NCBI GenBank assembly: GCA_022225965.2
Contig: JAKJXP020000032.1
Location: 124,001 to 188,000 of the forward strand
Source of the DNA: Diatrype stigma
Lineage: Eukaryota > Ascomycota > Sordariomycetes > Xylariales > Diatrypaceae
Length of the DNA: 64,000 nucleotides
Direction of reading: 5' to 3'
Shown here: one piece after another, positions 10,702 through 21,778 of the stretch
Layout of the letters: every line of letters begins with the position of its first letter
Position numbering within the stretch: position 1 is the first letter of the stretch
The notes under the pieces: generated by a model
The model's database searches: none
What the model was told of the DNA's origin: nothing
What the model saw: the letters and a program-made list of their open reading frames with translations, nothing else
Made by a program: the position numbers and the translations under genes

Positions 10702-13123
10702 TAACTACAGGAGGTAGTACCCGCCATAGTGATCGTTGAGAAGCAGACGGCTGTTGGCGATGGTGGCCTTGTAGATGCTCATAGGGAGCAAATTATACAA
10801 GGCAAGTGTACTCAGTCATGAGCGATTTAGCCCTTCACAACCAGCTCCGGTGATTCCGAAGTCAGATGTGAAGGAGGTAAACTGCCCAGGGTTACTCAAA
10901 CCTTAGGGAGGTGAGCTGGCAGGCTGGTCGTTTTTCTCTCACCGCTTGGTGATGCGAAGCGTGACCTCGGCCCCAATCTTAAACAGCTTGTTTGGTTGGG
11001 GGCGCCCCCATAGCAGCTAGCCTTTCGGGTCCTCGTTGGACTTCTGTCGCGATATATGGGCTAAATAGGAGAGCTCGGATTACATAATCAGGTGATCAGC
11101 ACCTAGTGGCTTGACGCACATTATGTATAGAGCTCTTCCGCTCCCTAGACTAGAGATCGCCTCTTTCTTCTGTATGGCAATAAACCTGGTTCCGAATCTA
11201 GCGTCATTGATCCCCTGGATGCGACAACTTCATCACATCCGACTTGAAGCTGAGTCTTAGCTCATAGTGCTCCGACCGAGGCTGTGTTGTGGAGATAAAG
11301 AGGGATGCTGGTCACGCAACCAGATGGTCGTCCACGATGCGCTGGATGTCATGGGAATCATCGCATTTGCAAATGCAAAGCTAAGCAAAGAAAAGTGCAG
11401 CTGTAGAATAGAAACGGGTGATTTAGATCAAAGGAGTTTAAGCTACAGCAGAGTGCTAAAAGGTGGATGTTTAGGTGTGAGCAAAGTGGCTAGTGCGCAC
11501 TGACTACGCAGCACGCCAATGAACAATGGTTGTTGATGAGGCGAGCCAGTAACATCGTGAGCTGGATGGATATAGAATGGGGTCTCTCGCGGGAGAATGG
11601 CTAGTCGATATCGTTGTTCTGGCCATGTGGTCGGCGCAGTACCGGTGTCCTTGCCTTCCCTTTCCGTAGCTATGCAATTGCGAGCAATGTCGCGGTGTGC
11701 AAAGCGTAAGCCAGTTTCGTTTCGAGCAAAAGCAAAAGCCAGTGCAGCTTCACCGTCTTCATCTCCTCGTCTGTCCTTCTCTCGTGCTACGGTATAGCGG
11801 ACGCGGGGCTTCCATATGACATAGCCATCTCTTGATGTCGCGTATGGAGCCCGGAAAGCAGTAGCTAGGTGAAGTGCAATAGCTAGGTGGCTGGATGGGA
11901 AGCTAGGTGGCTGGAGCAATTGATTAGGTTCAGTGCAGCAGTAGATCCAGTGAGGGATTGGCTAAGCGTCGATAGAACCCGGGGTCGACTTCGTGACGAC
12001 CGCTGAGCGGAGGCCGATCTAGTCATCCGATGTGATCGTGATCTGATCGGGAGGCCCTGAAGGGCGCTTTGGACTAATACCGAGTGTGCGCCATCAGCCG
12101 TCATGCCTAGCAATTTGACCCGAAGCTAGCGAATGAAGCAAAGCTAGGTAGCAAAGCTGAGTAGGTAGCGAAGCTAGGAAGCGGATGCAGATGCCCAGTT
12201 GAAGCTGTCGCTGTCATCAATGATTTTCATTCTTCTAGGTGAAGAGCGCCCCATAAGCGGTGATGGCTTCTGTGCTGCTGTTTTTCGGGTTCCATAGGAC
12301 GAACGGGATCCTCTTGCATTTGCATTAATGCAAGTGAAACGACCGTCTTCCCGTAACCAACATCACGCCGCTTAGTGCCGAGATTATCACCACCATATTG
12401 TATCCCCGACCTTGTCTCCTAAGAAACCAGGGAGGATACCTCAGTGGCATAGAACCCCCCTGAGCATATCCTCCGTTGGAATCTGTAGGATGAGGAGGCT
12501 GTCCGCTTTGGGGGGCTATGCTTTGCCCCTAGTGGTGGGTGGAGGGGTGAAAGCGAAAAGCAAAGGCAATACTAAAGAATATAGTTGCTGATGGTAAAAG
12601 CAATAAGTGAAGGAAGCCATGGGGATCGCCCTGGGATCGCCAGCGTCAGCTTTAGCAAGCAGACTTGCTCTTCTCCTGTGAGGTCGCAGCAAAATAGCCA
12701 GGAGTATCTATTGAGCTAGGAGTAGCAATGTTGCGGCGAGTGGCAACAGCGCGAGAAGGAGCAATTGCCGCAGCGAGGAGTAACAGTGATTAGGAGCAGC
12801 AAATCTTTTGCAGCTACTCCTTGTCGACTTTCGTCTTAGAGACAAATGACGTGACAGCACCCAGACGGTCTTCGTCGGCGAGGATTTCCCGCCCCCCCCC
12901 CCCCCCCCCCCCCCCCTGCCTCGCAGTCTTTGGGAGGAAGGGGAGCGCACCTCTCCATCTCGCAGTTCCTAGGGCGAACAGGAATAGCGACTGCAAGAAT
13001 AGCAACGCCAAGCCACGCTCACTAGGGGAAGTATCTGGTAGAAGGACATGATGCTAGTATCGTATGCTTAGACAAGGGGTGGCAGGCAGCCGCCTCAAGC
13101 TTGCTACCGCGAGAGGCACGGCC
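10702..13123. other. Gene-poor, low-complexity region
   Basis: No supported gene. It contains AGCTAGG/AAGCAAAG-type short repeats (for example 11865-11910 and 12121-12186) and a long poly-C run. ORFs of up to 158 aa occur (minus 11443-11919), but their composition (basic, Ala/Arg-rich, no motifs) is that of chance frames. Confidence 0.4.
12892..12916. repeat. 25-bp poly-C homopolymer
   Basis: Twenty-five consecutive C on the plus strand after cccg, giving poly-G on the minus strand. Its length may be inexact because homopolymers are prone to assembly error. Confidence 0.9.
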
Positions 13124-13732
13124 TCATGTCCTTGACCAGTTTGTAGGTCTTTGGTCGTAAGGTGCGAGAATTTCGAACAGGCAACAATAATTCGCCTTCG
13201 GCACCGCGTACCAGTGCTTCGTTGTTGTCAAGCCTTTTGTGACAGAAGCAAGCTGCGACCTCCAGTTTCCCTCCTCCCTCCCCTGGTAGTCGGATCTCAA
13301 ACTTCGAAAGGACATGTGCCTCGTTGCCAGTAGCCAAAGCAATAGCAAAAGGAAGAAAGGCGCCCAGTACCAGCGCCCGGTACCAGCGACCTTCTTGCCC
13401 TTCGTGCCCTTGGAGCCCTTCCTTCCATTGCGAGCGCCATAGTGGTCGCCCTTATGGCCGTGGTGTCGTCGGTAATGAGACAGCATGTTGTTCCTGCTGT
13501 CCATCGATGCACCGCAAGGTACACCTTGCCCATCTCTGTCCTCCGTGCAAAGGACAGGCTGGGAGAACTTCTCGGCGTCTCTCGAATACGCCGAGTGGGC
13601 TTGGTGCACCTTGCGGTGCGAAGCGATGTCGCCGGGCTTCGGCCCGACGATTGTGTCACAACCGGCGACGTCGCATTTCCAACCTTCAACGCCGTTGACT
13701 AGTACGAAGTGGCCGGGGTAGAGACCCTGCAT
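13124..13732 (-). CDS. Hypothetical protein with two C2H2-like zinc-finger motifs
   Basis: Single-exon frame. I chose the ATG at 13732 (202 aa) because the longer frame to 13921 begins with GTG. Two Cys/His clusters are visible: C-x4-C-x13-H-x3-H (WKCDVAGCDTIVG...SHRKVH) and a second C-x10-C...H-x3-H (LCTEDRDGQGVPCG...SHYRRHH). A Lys/Gly-rich linker follows, then a Leu-rich hydrophobic stretch (FFLLLLLWLLA) that is encoded by the local AGCAAT repeat on the opposite strand. The end carries a VPKANYCCLFEILAPYDQ module duplicated at 10.5-10.7 kb. The spacing is looser than in classical DNA-binding fingers. The repeat inside the frame and the broken paralogue suggest a decaying or fast-evolving gene. 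Function unknown. Confidence 0.42.
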   Translation of the reverse strand: MQGLYPGHFVLVNGVEGWKCDVAGCDTIVGPKPGDIASHRKVHQAHSAYSRDAEKFSQPVLCTEDRDGQGVPCGASMDSRNNMLSHYRRHHGHKGDHYGARNGRKGSKGTKGKKVAGTGRWYWAPFFLLLLLWLLATRHMSFRSLRSDYQGREEGNWRSQLASVTKGLTTTKHWYAVPKANYCCLFEILAPYDQRPTNWSRT

Positions 13733-13921
13733 CTCCTCGTCTAGAGAAAGAGGATGCTTGTGTTGAAGGACACGAAACGGTAATACGGGGAGAGAGAAGT
13801 AGCGTGGGAGTTTCTCACCCGAAAAAGCGTGGGAGTGGTTTCGACCTTCCTTCAACACATGCCGCCTCTTCTCCTGGCAAGGAGACACAAAATCCCACCC
13901 CAGAGTGGCTGACAACGCCAC

Positions 13922-16123
13922 GCGGTCGAATTCTGATCTGCAGCATGGCAGATGAAGCAGTCACCGATGTGATCGAATCGCTGGGGACCGTACGAGGACG
14001 AGGTTTACCTGCGTCTCTAGGTCATAGAGGTACCCAAGGACGCTAGGACGGCCCAGCGCGGCCCCGTCCCATTGTCGCTGTCGCGATAACCCCATTTCAA
14101 TCCATCCCCGCTTCATGCCTGCCCTTGTTAGAGCTTAGCTTTCACGTAAGATCGCCCGTCACAACCGGGATCCCCTCTACTGATGAGGTACATAATGGGA
14201 AATTCACCAGTCCCCAAAGCCTGCCGGTACCACCTAGATGCTGAGCATGAATACGGTGGTGATACCGATATTCATCCACCACAGTCCTCGCCTATTGAGG
14301 TGTGGGGAGGGCTGGGCAACCCCGAGCAGAGCTGGCCGTGAACTCTCTTCAAGAACCCGCACATTGATATGTGGTTGTATAGATCCATCCATCTCTCTTT
14401 GACTGAAGGGCTTAGGTCTGTACTTGCGATCAGATCCAGGGCATAAGCCGGGACTCCCGGCTATGGCGTCAGGATGTGTTTGATCGAATGAAGTAAGCTC
14501 CGAGCCCAAGATGGCCTCCTTGGCCAGTCTTGAAGACTGTGGCTTGGTCCTTGACCTTGTCATGAATGTGGCCGAGTGACGTTGGGGTCCGGCCCGGTGC
14601 GTTGAGCTCGGTTATCTAGGTGGATGTGTCACACCTGTGTGCTAAAGCAAATGGCGAAGAATGTAGAAGCCTGGGTGTTGAAGCGAATAGCGAAGTACGT
14701 AGCTATTTGAATGTTGAGGCGGATAGCAAAGGATGTAGCGGCTGGTTATGGCAAAGGTCGAGTAGCAAAGTAGCGAGGATGGTGCTGCAAGTAGCTGATT
14801 GCCGTGGTCGTCTTCGAGTTAAAACTCCTGTCCCAGCCAGCTAAAAACGGTCCACGGAGACTCAGTTTAATGGTTGGGAGGTGACAGCGCTTCTGAGGAC
14901 GGGTTTCTATTGGTGATTTCGGTCCGGTGTTGCTGCCGGTTCCAAGGAGCCAAGGATGAATAGAGATTATAGGGGTAATGTACAGTCGTCAAGTGACTTC
15001 GGAGAGTGAGGAGGGGCTTGGGCTGAGTTTGGTAGTCTGTACCTGCAGAGTGTTGGGACATCCACTGGGGTCATTGAGTAGCGTGGGAGAGTTGTAAGAC
15101 CAATATGCGTGTAAAGCAGAGGTAATCCGCACCGAACTGGAGAACGCTCTTGATTACGGTGCAGCGCCTCGTGAGAGGGCTGTCATTCTTTGCAGAGTTG
15201 CCACCGGAAACCGGGCCTAAGTCATGCTTTTTATGGCCAGGATCATCGATGATGCCGGTGGCACATAGGCTCCAGACCAGGGAAAGAACCTCGGCAGTCT
15301 TGGGCTTCATGGCGAAGAGATGAGAGTGCTGTTTCCCTCTAATAATTAGCGCTGATGGCAATATTGGCGTGTAGTAGCCGCGAGTGACTCGACCGGAAAA
15401 TGCGAAATTAGGGAGACATACCAGTTCACGCTCTCTCTCTTCGACAGTCTCTGCCATGTAGAATCCCCCATGAAGCTGATGGCAACCAGATGGTAAGTAC
15501 CGTATCAAGCCAGGATTATGATCAATCAACTTCAGACGGAAGTGGAGGACTTGGAGATACCGCTACAAACCAACCAAGTTGAAGGCCAGGGCTACTAGTT
15601 AGTAGTGTTTCTTTTTCCGGGAGCCAAAATAGTATATGGTGTAAGGAGAATGGAGGGAGGGTTTGAAAGGGCAGAGTTTAACATCAAGACGCATAAGAGA
15701 GAATCATACTTAATACATACCATGTTGGTTGAGTCGGTAGAGGCAATCTCGATATTGATGGGAGTTGGGCGGTATTTCGAAGATCATGTCGCTAGAAGCT
15801 ATGGTAATTGCCATGTTAGACCTGGGGTCTAATGATGGGATGAAAAAGATGACAGGGTCCGAGGGCATTGGTCACAAGATGATGGAGAGTGTAGGTTGGC
15901 AAACTTGCGTGGGAGAACACACAAGATAGAAAAAGGTAAATGACTCAGTACACTATAAAATGTGCTGGGGGTGATGGTGAGTGACAAGAGGTGTCGATGT
16001 CTTTGGTGAGAGAGAGGGGTGGCAAGGTAATCAAGACTGACAGAATGACCAAAGAATAGTGCTTGACAACAGGAAGGCGGGTCACAAATCAAGGCATATG
16101 ATCAAGGAATATATTATCTGCAC
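13922..16123. other. Gene-poor region with a 36-bp tandem repeat
   Basis: No gene could be supported. The minus-strand frames at 14234-14563 (109 aa) and 15071-15529 (152 aa) are open, but show no domain and no assembled splice pattern. A tandem 36-bp repeat lies at 14639-14746. Confidence 0.4.
14639..14746 (+). repeat. Three tandem copies of a degenerate 36-bp repeat
   Basis: Copies at 14639-14674, 14675-14710 and 14711-14746 each read like gtgytraagcraatrgcgaag followed by a variable end. The period is a multiple of three. In one frame it encodes a 12-residue repeat (GVEANSEVRSYL-like, 14620-14844 open). The core gcnaatagc(g/a)aag is related to the dispersed AGC-A repeats of this region. 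Confidence 0.7.
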
Positions 16124-16886
16124 TTACCTCATTCCGTTCTGACAAGCAGTGGGATCACTGATGCCTGCCATAACAGCAGTGGATCGCTCCCCAGGTAAAC
16201 TGGTTTGCCCTCTCTGCTGAATGTATTGTGCGGTGGTGATCCTGGTAGGAGGTAGACATGTTGGGGCTTTGGTGTCGGTGGCTCTGCCATCCTCCTTGGC
16301 CTTGCCGTAGGTCTGGCAGCCTTTCTCCTTGGTCTTCTTATCCTTGCCGACACTGGTGGAGTTCCACCTTCGTGATGAAGGTGGCTCGCCACCGTTCTCT
16401 TGGGAGGTGTAAAAGCATGGGAGGGGTACTGGAACTTGCATACCTTGGCCGCAGTTGGCAGGTTGCTGAAGAGGTAGAACCAGGGAAAGTAAACAGGTTG
16501 CAGACAAGAAGGAACAGTAGTAATACCATCCTCTGTGACCATGCCTTCTAGAAAGAGACCCAGTCATAATTATTAGTAATCTTCAATCAAGTTTTTCCAT
16601 ACGAAAACTGCACGATCGACAACATGCCGCATGTCGCTGGGCCAGTGGGAGCACTACCACCAGCATAATTAGGCATGTCGGGGTGGGGGCAGTGAGCTGG
16701 AGAATCATCTCGAATCGAAGGGTGAAGTGAAGTGGATGGAGGGACATAGATACATGCACCTGCCTTCATTAGAAGGACTGGGGGGGAAGTTGAGAAGAAC
16801 AAATAGTAGTACGTACCTTTGATGCACAGGAGCCTCGAGGAAGCTCTTAGCAATAGTAGATGAGCCAGAGATCTTGGAGTCGCCAT
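16124..16886 (-). CDS. Possible three-exon hypothetical protein
   Basis: Reading the minus strand, exons 16817-16886, 16603-16759 and 16124-16547 join through GT-AG introns (57 and 55 bp) into one open frame of 651 bp (216 aa). The second intron has a convincing branch site (ttactaat) and acceptor (tttctag). The N-terminus is Leu-rich. A Cys/Pro-rich middle follows (CPHPDMPNYAGGSAPTGP), then a basic, Lys-rich C-terminus. I recognise no family, and alternative frames are also partly open, so this may be a relic or a non-coding transcript. More exon-like segments lie upstream (up to ~17370) but could not be joined. Confidence 0.3.
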
Positions 16887-17490
16887 ACTGAATGATTATG
16901 TTGACCATGTTGGCAATTGCCAAGTGCTTCAGGAATGCTTGCCCTTGTCCTGTGTGTAAGTAAACCAGTCAGACGCGTCGGGGAGTCTTTGTACTTTTGG
17001 GGTTGACAGGATGAACTTACAGGGTTGGACACCGTGAAAAACTATCAGCGTGCTGAAGCAGGCACCAATAGTTGATCCGGTAGCAGGTCTTGTTTACGAC
17101 GCCGTTAGCTGGTAATAGCTAAGCGAGAGCCAGTGGTGGCTAAAGCTAGAGCCAGGGCAATACAGTGCTCCTGACATCTCCCCCAGACAGCTCCTTGAAT
17201 TCCCCTTCAATGGTTTGTTTTGATACAATTGTAGATGGTGGCATTGAAGGTCGCGCTCCCATCTTCAAGATGAATGTCCAGAGTGATGGAAAGATGAAGG
17301 ATGGGATGAACAGAAGGTTTTGGGCGTGGGAGGAGTGGTGGATGGCATGGGAGAGATGACAAGAGTGTAGCAAGTAGGTGTTGAGGAAGTGTGGGAGAGT
17401 GTCCGTGGAAGACCGTCGATTGGGGAAGAATGGAAAGAAAGAGGGAAAGGTTTGTGAGGAAACAGCGGGATGGGATTTGTTAACTGCCAG

Positions 17491-17541
17491 TGGGTGGGCA
17501 GGTAGGCAAGTAGGTAAGTAGGCAGGTAGGCAGGCAGGTAG
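17491..17541. repeat. GTAG/GCAG tetranucleotide repeat
   Basis: Imperfect array of ggta/ggca/agta tetranucleotides. The same type of array occurs at 32898-32940. Confidence 0.8.
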
Positions 17542-17618
17542 TTATGGTAGGTAACTGGTGCGCAAGTATTTTAGGGCTCAAGGAATTCAATCACCCGCTA
17601 GCGTGAATCGCATTAATC

Positions 17619-17667
17619 GCGTTGCGCGTTGCGCGTTGCGCGTTGCGTGTTGTGCGTTGTGCGTTGC
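17619..17667. repeat. Seven tandem copies of the 7-mer GCGTTGC
   Basis: Five perfect and two C-to-T variant copies (gtgttgt, gcgttgt) in a row. Both variants are transitions. Confidence 0.9.
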
Positions 17668-19022
17668 CTGAGGAGCGACGTGAAGTGTTGTGATACTTCT
17701 TGAGGCTTGTAGTCAAGGTTGGCTGTCTGTCAGTTATAGAAATATTCCGTCGATTGACATACCCCTTTATTCGATAAGACAGTATGGCTTCAGGGGTAGC
17801 CTCGCCTATAGCGATATCTACCGGAACTCCCTGTACCTCAACCATGATGTACCTTAGGTATCTATCTCTAGGCTGCTGCAGGTAGATGCACGCGTGTCCT
17901 AGATAACAGTGAATACTGCCGATAAGATCGATAATTTCCATAGCAAGCAGATAGCTGCCTGGTCAAGTCCTAGAGTGCCTGCCTAAGACGACGTGCTTAG
18001 GGGGAGGAGGTGGTGTTCACAACACCCTGAACTTGGGTTGTGGTCTAGCCCCCAGGCAATGATTGTGGACTCCCCTGAGGAATCCAGCATTATGGCTCTC
18101 TTTCATTCCCCAGGTGTTATCGTAGATACTTCCATTCATACCTAGGTAGACCAAGGTCACCGTTGTAAGTAGTATGCCTCTTCAGAAGCGAAAATACAAC
18201 GCGGAAGGCATATGCGACTGGTACTCTACATGATGATACATTGATATACTACATTTTCCAGCATGCCCAGTGGTATCTAGTAAGTCCTTTGACCTACGGA
18301 TTGTACTACTACTAGTAGATCAAGATTCTACGTTAGACATGAAAGAGCTGCATGCTCCTCTTCAAAGGACGGATTTGGCCCATTGCAACATGGATCTGTT
18401 TGATCCTTCTGGGACCTTCGGTAGGCAGTGTAGTCATCAGTCAATCTGCATCACCAACACTACAGCAACATGCAGCATGTGTAGATATTGGGTACTGACC
18501 CGATAAGATTGGCATATTATCCCGCCAACCATTACGCCATGATCATATTGCTGAGGAAGCTGATCAGTCAGCGTTCTTGATGCCCATCAGAGCTGCAAGC
18601 TTTCAAGTACACTCACTCTCTCTGCATCCCCGTTGCGCTCTTTCCTCCTTAGAAAGTGTCAGGTACCTATTCGAATTTGTACATGCAATCAAGTAGATAG
18701 ACTGGCAGGTTTGAACATGGTCAAGGCATTCTAGGTCGCTGCCAGGATCGCCAGGCTTCAACAGTAGCTTTATCCCAACTTCTGGTCTTCAAGAAGTAAA
18801 ATTTCCTGTGATTTATTTCTACTACATAGCTCACAAGTTACGGAGCAAAGGGTCAATAGGACGTGGTATTCGGGCTATCTGAGCCATTCTAACAACGTTG
18901 TTTCCCGCTCCCAGTCGCATCACCCAGCCCACCCGTCCATCACAAGCCTCCACCTTGCACAGCCTGCCCGCCTGCCCGCCTGCCCGCCTGCCCGCCTGCC
19001 CGCCTGCCCAGCCCACGTTCAG
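17668..19022. other. Intergenic region downstream of the FAD oxidoreductase gene
   Basis: No gene is supported. A minus-strand frame at 17591-17941 is partly repeat-derived. An 8-mer tandem repeat ends just past the stop codon of the neighbouring gene. Confidence 0.45.
18963..19010. repeat. Tandem 8-mer CCTGCCCG, six copies
   Basis: Five perfect copies and one final variant (cctgccca). On the minus strand the array starts about 12 bases after the TGA of the FAD oxidoreductase, so it is in that gene's 3' UTR. Confidence 0.9.
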
Positions 19023-20822
19023 TCAACCAAATAGCTTGAACCCCCCAGGGCAGCCCTTCTGAAACAAGCCCTCGGGGTCGTACTTCTCGCTGGCGCGGCG
19101 CAGCCCGCGCACGTTCTCCTCGCCGTACGACCGGAGGGGGTCCTGGTGCTCGAACGCGTAGTTCCAGTACACGAACGGGACCAGCTGCTTCCTCGCGGCC
19201 GCGTTGGCCTGGATTCGCGCCAGCGCCTTTTTCATGCACGCCAGGACCCGCTCGTCGTCCTCCCGGCGCGCCCAGTACGTCAGGAGCAGCACGTTCACGA
19301 CAGGGCCGGGGTTGGGCTCGGTAGCCGCCGTGGGGGTGTACGTGGCGGCGTCGAAGCCGAGCGAGTTGCCCCCATTCGCCTTGCACTTTTCCAGCAGGGA
19401 CGCCGCGTACGGCTGCAGCGTGTACGAGCACATGAGTCCGGGGACCGACTTGATGGCCTCGAGCTCGTCGCACCAGATATGCCCACCGATTTGGATGGTG
19501 GAGGCCTCGGCCTTGACGGTGATGTTCATGTACGCGCATCTGGAAGATAGTAGGTTAGATGACTCCGAGTTATATCCCTGTGATAGGATGTTAATATGAC
19601 ATAGGGATTTTACCTGATTTGACTCTGGCCAGCTCCCGTCTGCTCCGTCGCCGCTTCCACAAGAGTCTTCAATTTCATGGTATTCCACTCCTTTTTCTGC
19701 GGCTGTATCTTGGTGAAGGGGTCCAAGACAGCGGGGTTCTTGACTGGTTGTGTGTAATACATCTGGTTGAGGCAGATGACATCGTCGCTGCCGAACACGG
19801 TGGCGTAGGCTAGACTGATCATGAGGTGTGTCTCCTTGCTAGCATCGAACCGGGTAAGCTCGTGCACCAGCGCCTCGACCTGGCCCTCGAAGCTGGGCTT
19901 ATAGTACCAGACGAAGCCACCCCACATCGGCCCCTGCTTGAACGTCCGGACATCGAAGCGCGTGACAATGCCGAAGTTGTTCCCGCCGCCTCGGAGTGCG
20001 ACCCAGAGGTCCGCATTCTCCTGTGCGTTGGCATTCACAACAGCCCCCGAAGCCAGGACGACTTCGTAGTTGAGGATGTTGTCGCATATGAAGCCCTCGC
20101 GAGTCGAATAAAATCCCAAGCCGCCTGCGAGTATAGAGTCCTAGGTTACTGACAACCGACAAAGAGCACCGTCCGATGTGGACGTCTATCTTTTCACAAG
20201 ATCAGATTAGGAAGGCACATACCTTGGAGTGCCAGTCCTCCGATTCCATTAGTCGTCGATCGACCACCCGTAACTCCAAGTCCCTCCGGCTCCAGCTTCT
20301 CATAGACGGTGCCCCAGCGTTCGCCCGCGGCAATCTCCACATAACCGTCTCTGACCTCAACGCCTGTCAGATGGCAGAGATCGATAGTAATACCGCCGTG
20401 GATATTCGCGCATCCGGGAACAGGTTGTTGTCCTCCGCCTCGGATGGCGAATGGAACACTACCAACGGGAAACGTCTTGACTACATTCACGAAGGTCGAT
20501 ACCTCTTCCCTAGTCCGTGGCAGGAATATGCAAGCAGGCTGAAGGTCACCTTCCAACCCTGCGAGGATTTTGAGTCAAGTATCCTTTTGGAATATATAGG
20601 ATGTGTAAGGGGCTCCAATCCAGGCCGTAAGGGGTCTCCCGGTCTTATTGCGACGACCAGCCCCGACACACGCCAGAATCTTGTATAAAGTCTATTGGGA
20701 AGTCGCATACCTGAGAGATACGATGTATTAAGCGTATCATATTGCTCTGTAGCCGGGAAGGCAAAGCACCCGATAGGAAGGACAGCTTGCAAGCTGGAAA
20801 TAGCCTTCTCGACCGAAGACAT
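19023..20822 (-). CDS. FAD-linked oxidoreductase (berberine-bridge-like, FAD_binding_4)
   Basis: Four exons: 20711-20822, 20223-20558, 19614-20124 and 19023-19539. They total 1476 bp (491 aa), with GT-AG introns of 152, 98 and 74 bp. It is a vanillyl-alcohol-oxidase/BBE-type flavoenzyme. Visible landmarks are FAIRGGG followed by PGCANIHGGITIDL (FAD pyrophosphate region), TNGIGGLAL...GGLGFYSTREGFICDN with Cys163, ALRGGGNNFGIVT, and a C-terminal BBE-like segment (YGEENVRGLRRASEKYDP). The His that normally anchors FAD in R-x-GGH is Gln81 here, although the second anchor-type Cys is present. There is no signal peptide, unlike many secreted homologues. Such enzymes oxidise alcohols or sugars, or close rings in secondary metabolism; the substrate is unknown. 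The neighbouring NAD(P)-binding protein and MFS exporter suggest a small metabolic group. Confidence 0.93.
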
Positions 20823-21778
20823 GATATATAGGTCATATAAAGGGGAACGGAAATCGTCGTTTGAGTAGCAAGTTCTGGACGAAGTTTGATCGAGGTAGTT
20901 GGCTAGTTACAGCTTATGATTATAAGGCATTCCTCGCCATCGTAAGTTGGTTGTTGGTTGGCTGGAGGTCTTGGATCATACGCATCTGGCGTTGGTGATC
21001 CACAATCAACGCCATGGTCCGCAGCAAGGGGGGTATAGCGGGGGATCTACGTGTAAGGCCTTCGAAGCGAGGGTTATAGTAATATATCTCGGCCGATTAG
21101 CTACAGATATTGTTTTCCGAATAAAGCGACTACATATAGTTTGGTGTATATCGGTTACTATATCATTCTAGTTTATTCCAGGGGAAACTCCGTATCTCGG
21201 ACTGCCTGCTACTATAGAAGCGAGTTGAAAGCAGACCCCTACCTTCTAGGTATTCAGGGGTAGATGTGTGATTGTGGTTCTTGGCAAAATGCTACCGTAA
21301 TATGTAATATGCAGTTGGAGATTGTCACGGCACACTTACGAACGGACCTATGGATTACAGTAGCGTCACTGGCCTATAACAACACCTCAGCCTTACGTAG
21401 CTACGTAATGGTATCATCAAATTTGTCTGCCACCCCGCCGCTTTCCGTCCACGGAGGGCGGAGGGCCTCCACAGAACACGGTGGGGAACTCGATGACCAC
21501 ATAAACGTTCAATAGGCAAACAGCCGTGGACGTTGGACGGATGGTGGACTCGGATCCGTGTTCCCGCTGTGGAGTAATAAATAGCCCATGATAACATCAT
21601 AACGCCGATATTGTATAACGCCGATACGGTTAACAAAGGCCTCTTTTCCCGCCCACCCCTTTCGCTGTCAACAACACCGCTCTCCGTCTGATGTCGTTTT
21701 GAATAGTTACGATTCCATGATCTGTAGGAACCCGACACGATTTATCGCTTGTCGTTTTAATCCCAAATCATATACACG
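20823..21778. other. Divergent intergenic region, FAD oxidoreductase / NAD(P)-binding protein
   Basis: Shared upstream region of about 950 bp. It contains CGG-rich stretches around 21440-21480 that could bind Zn2Cys6 regulators (inference). No ORF of coding character was seen. Confidence 0.4.

Noticed and set aside
11443..11919. 158-aa minus-strand ORF
   Set aside because: No recognisable domain; Ala/Arg-rich composition and location in the short-repeat block fit a chance frame.
17491..17541. CRISPR-like array
   Set aside because: The repeats are contiguous tetranucleotides without spacers, in a eukaryotic genome.
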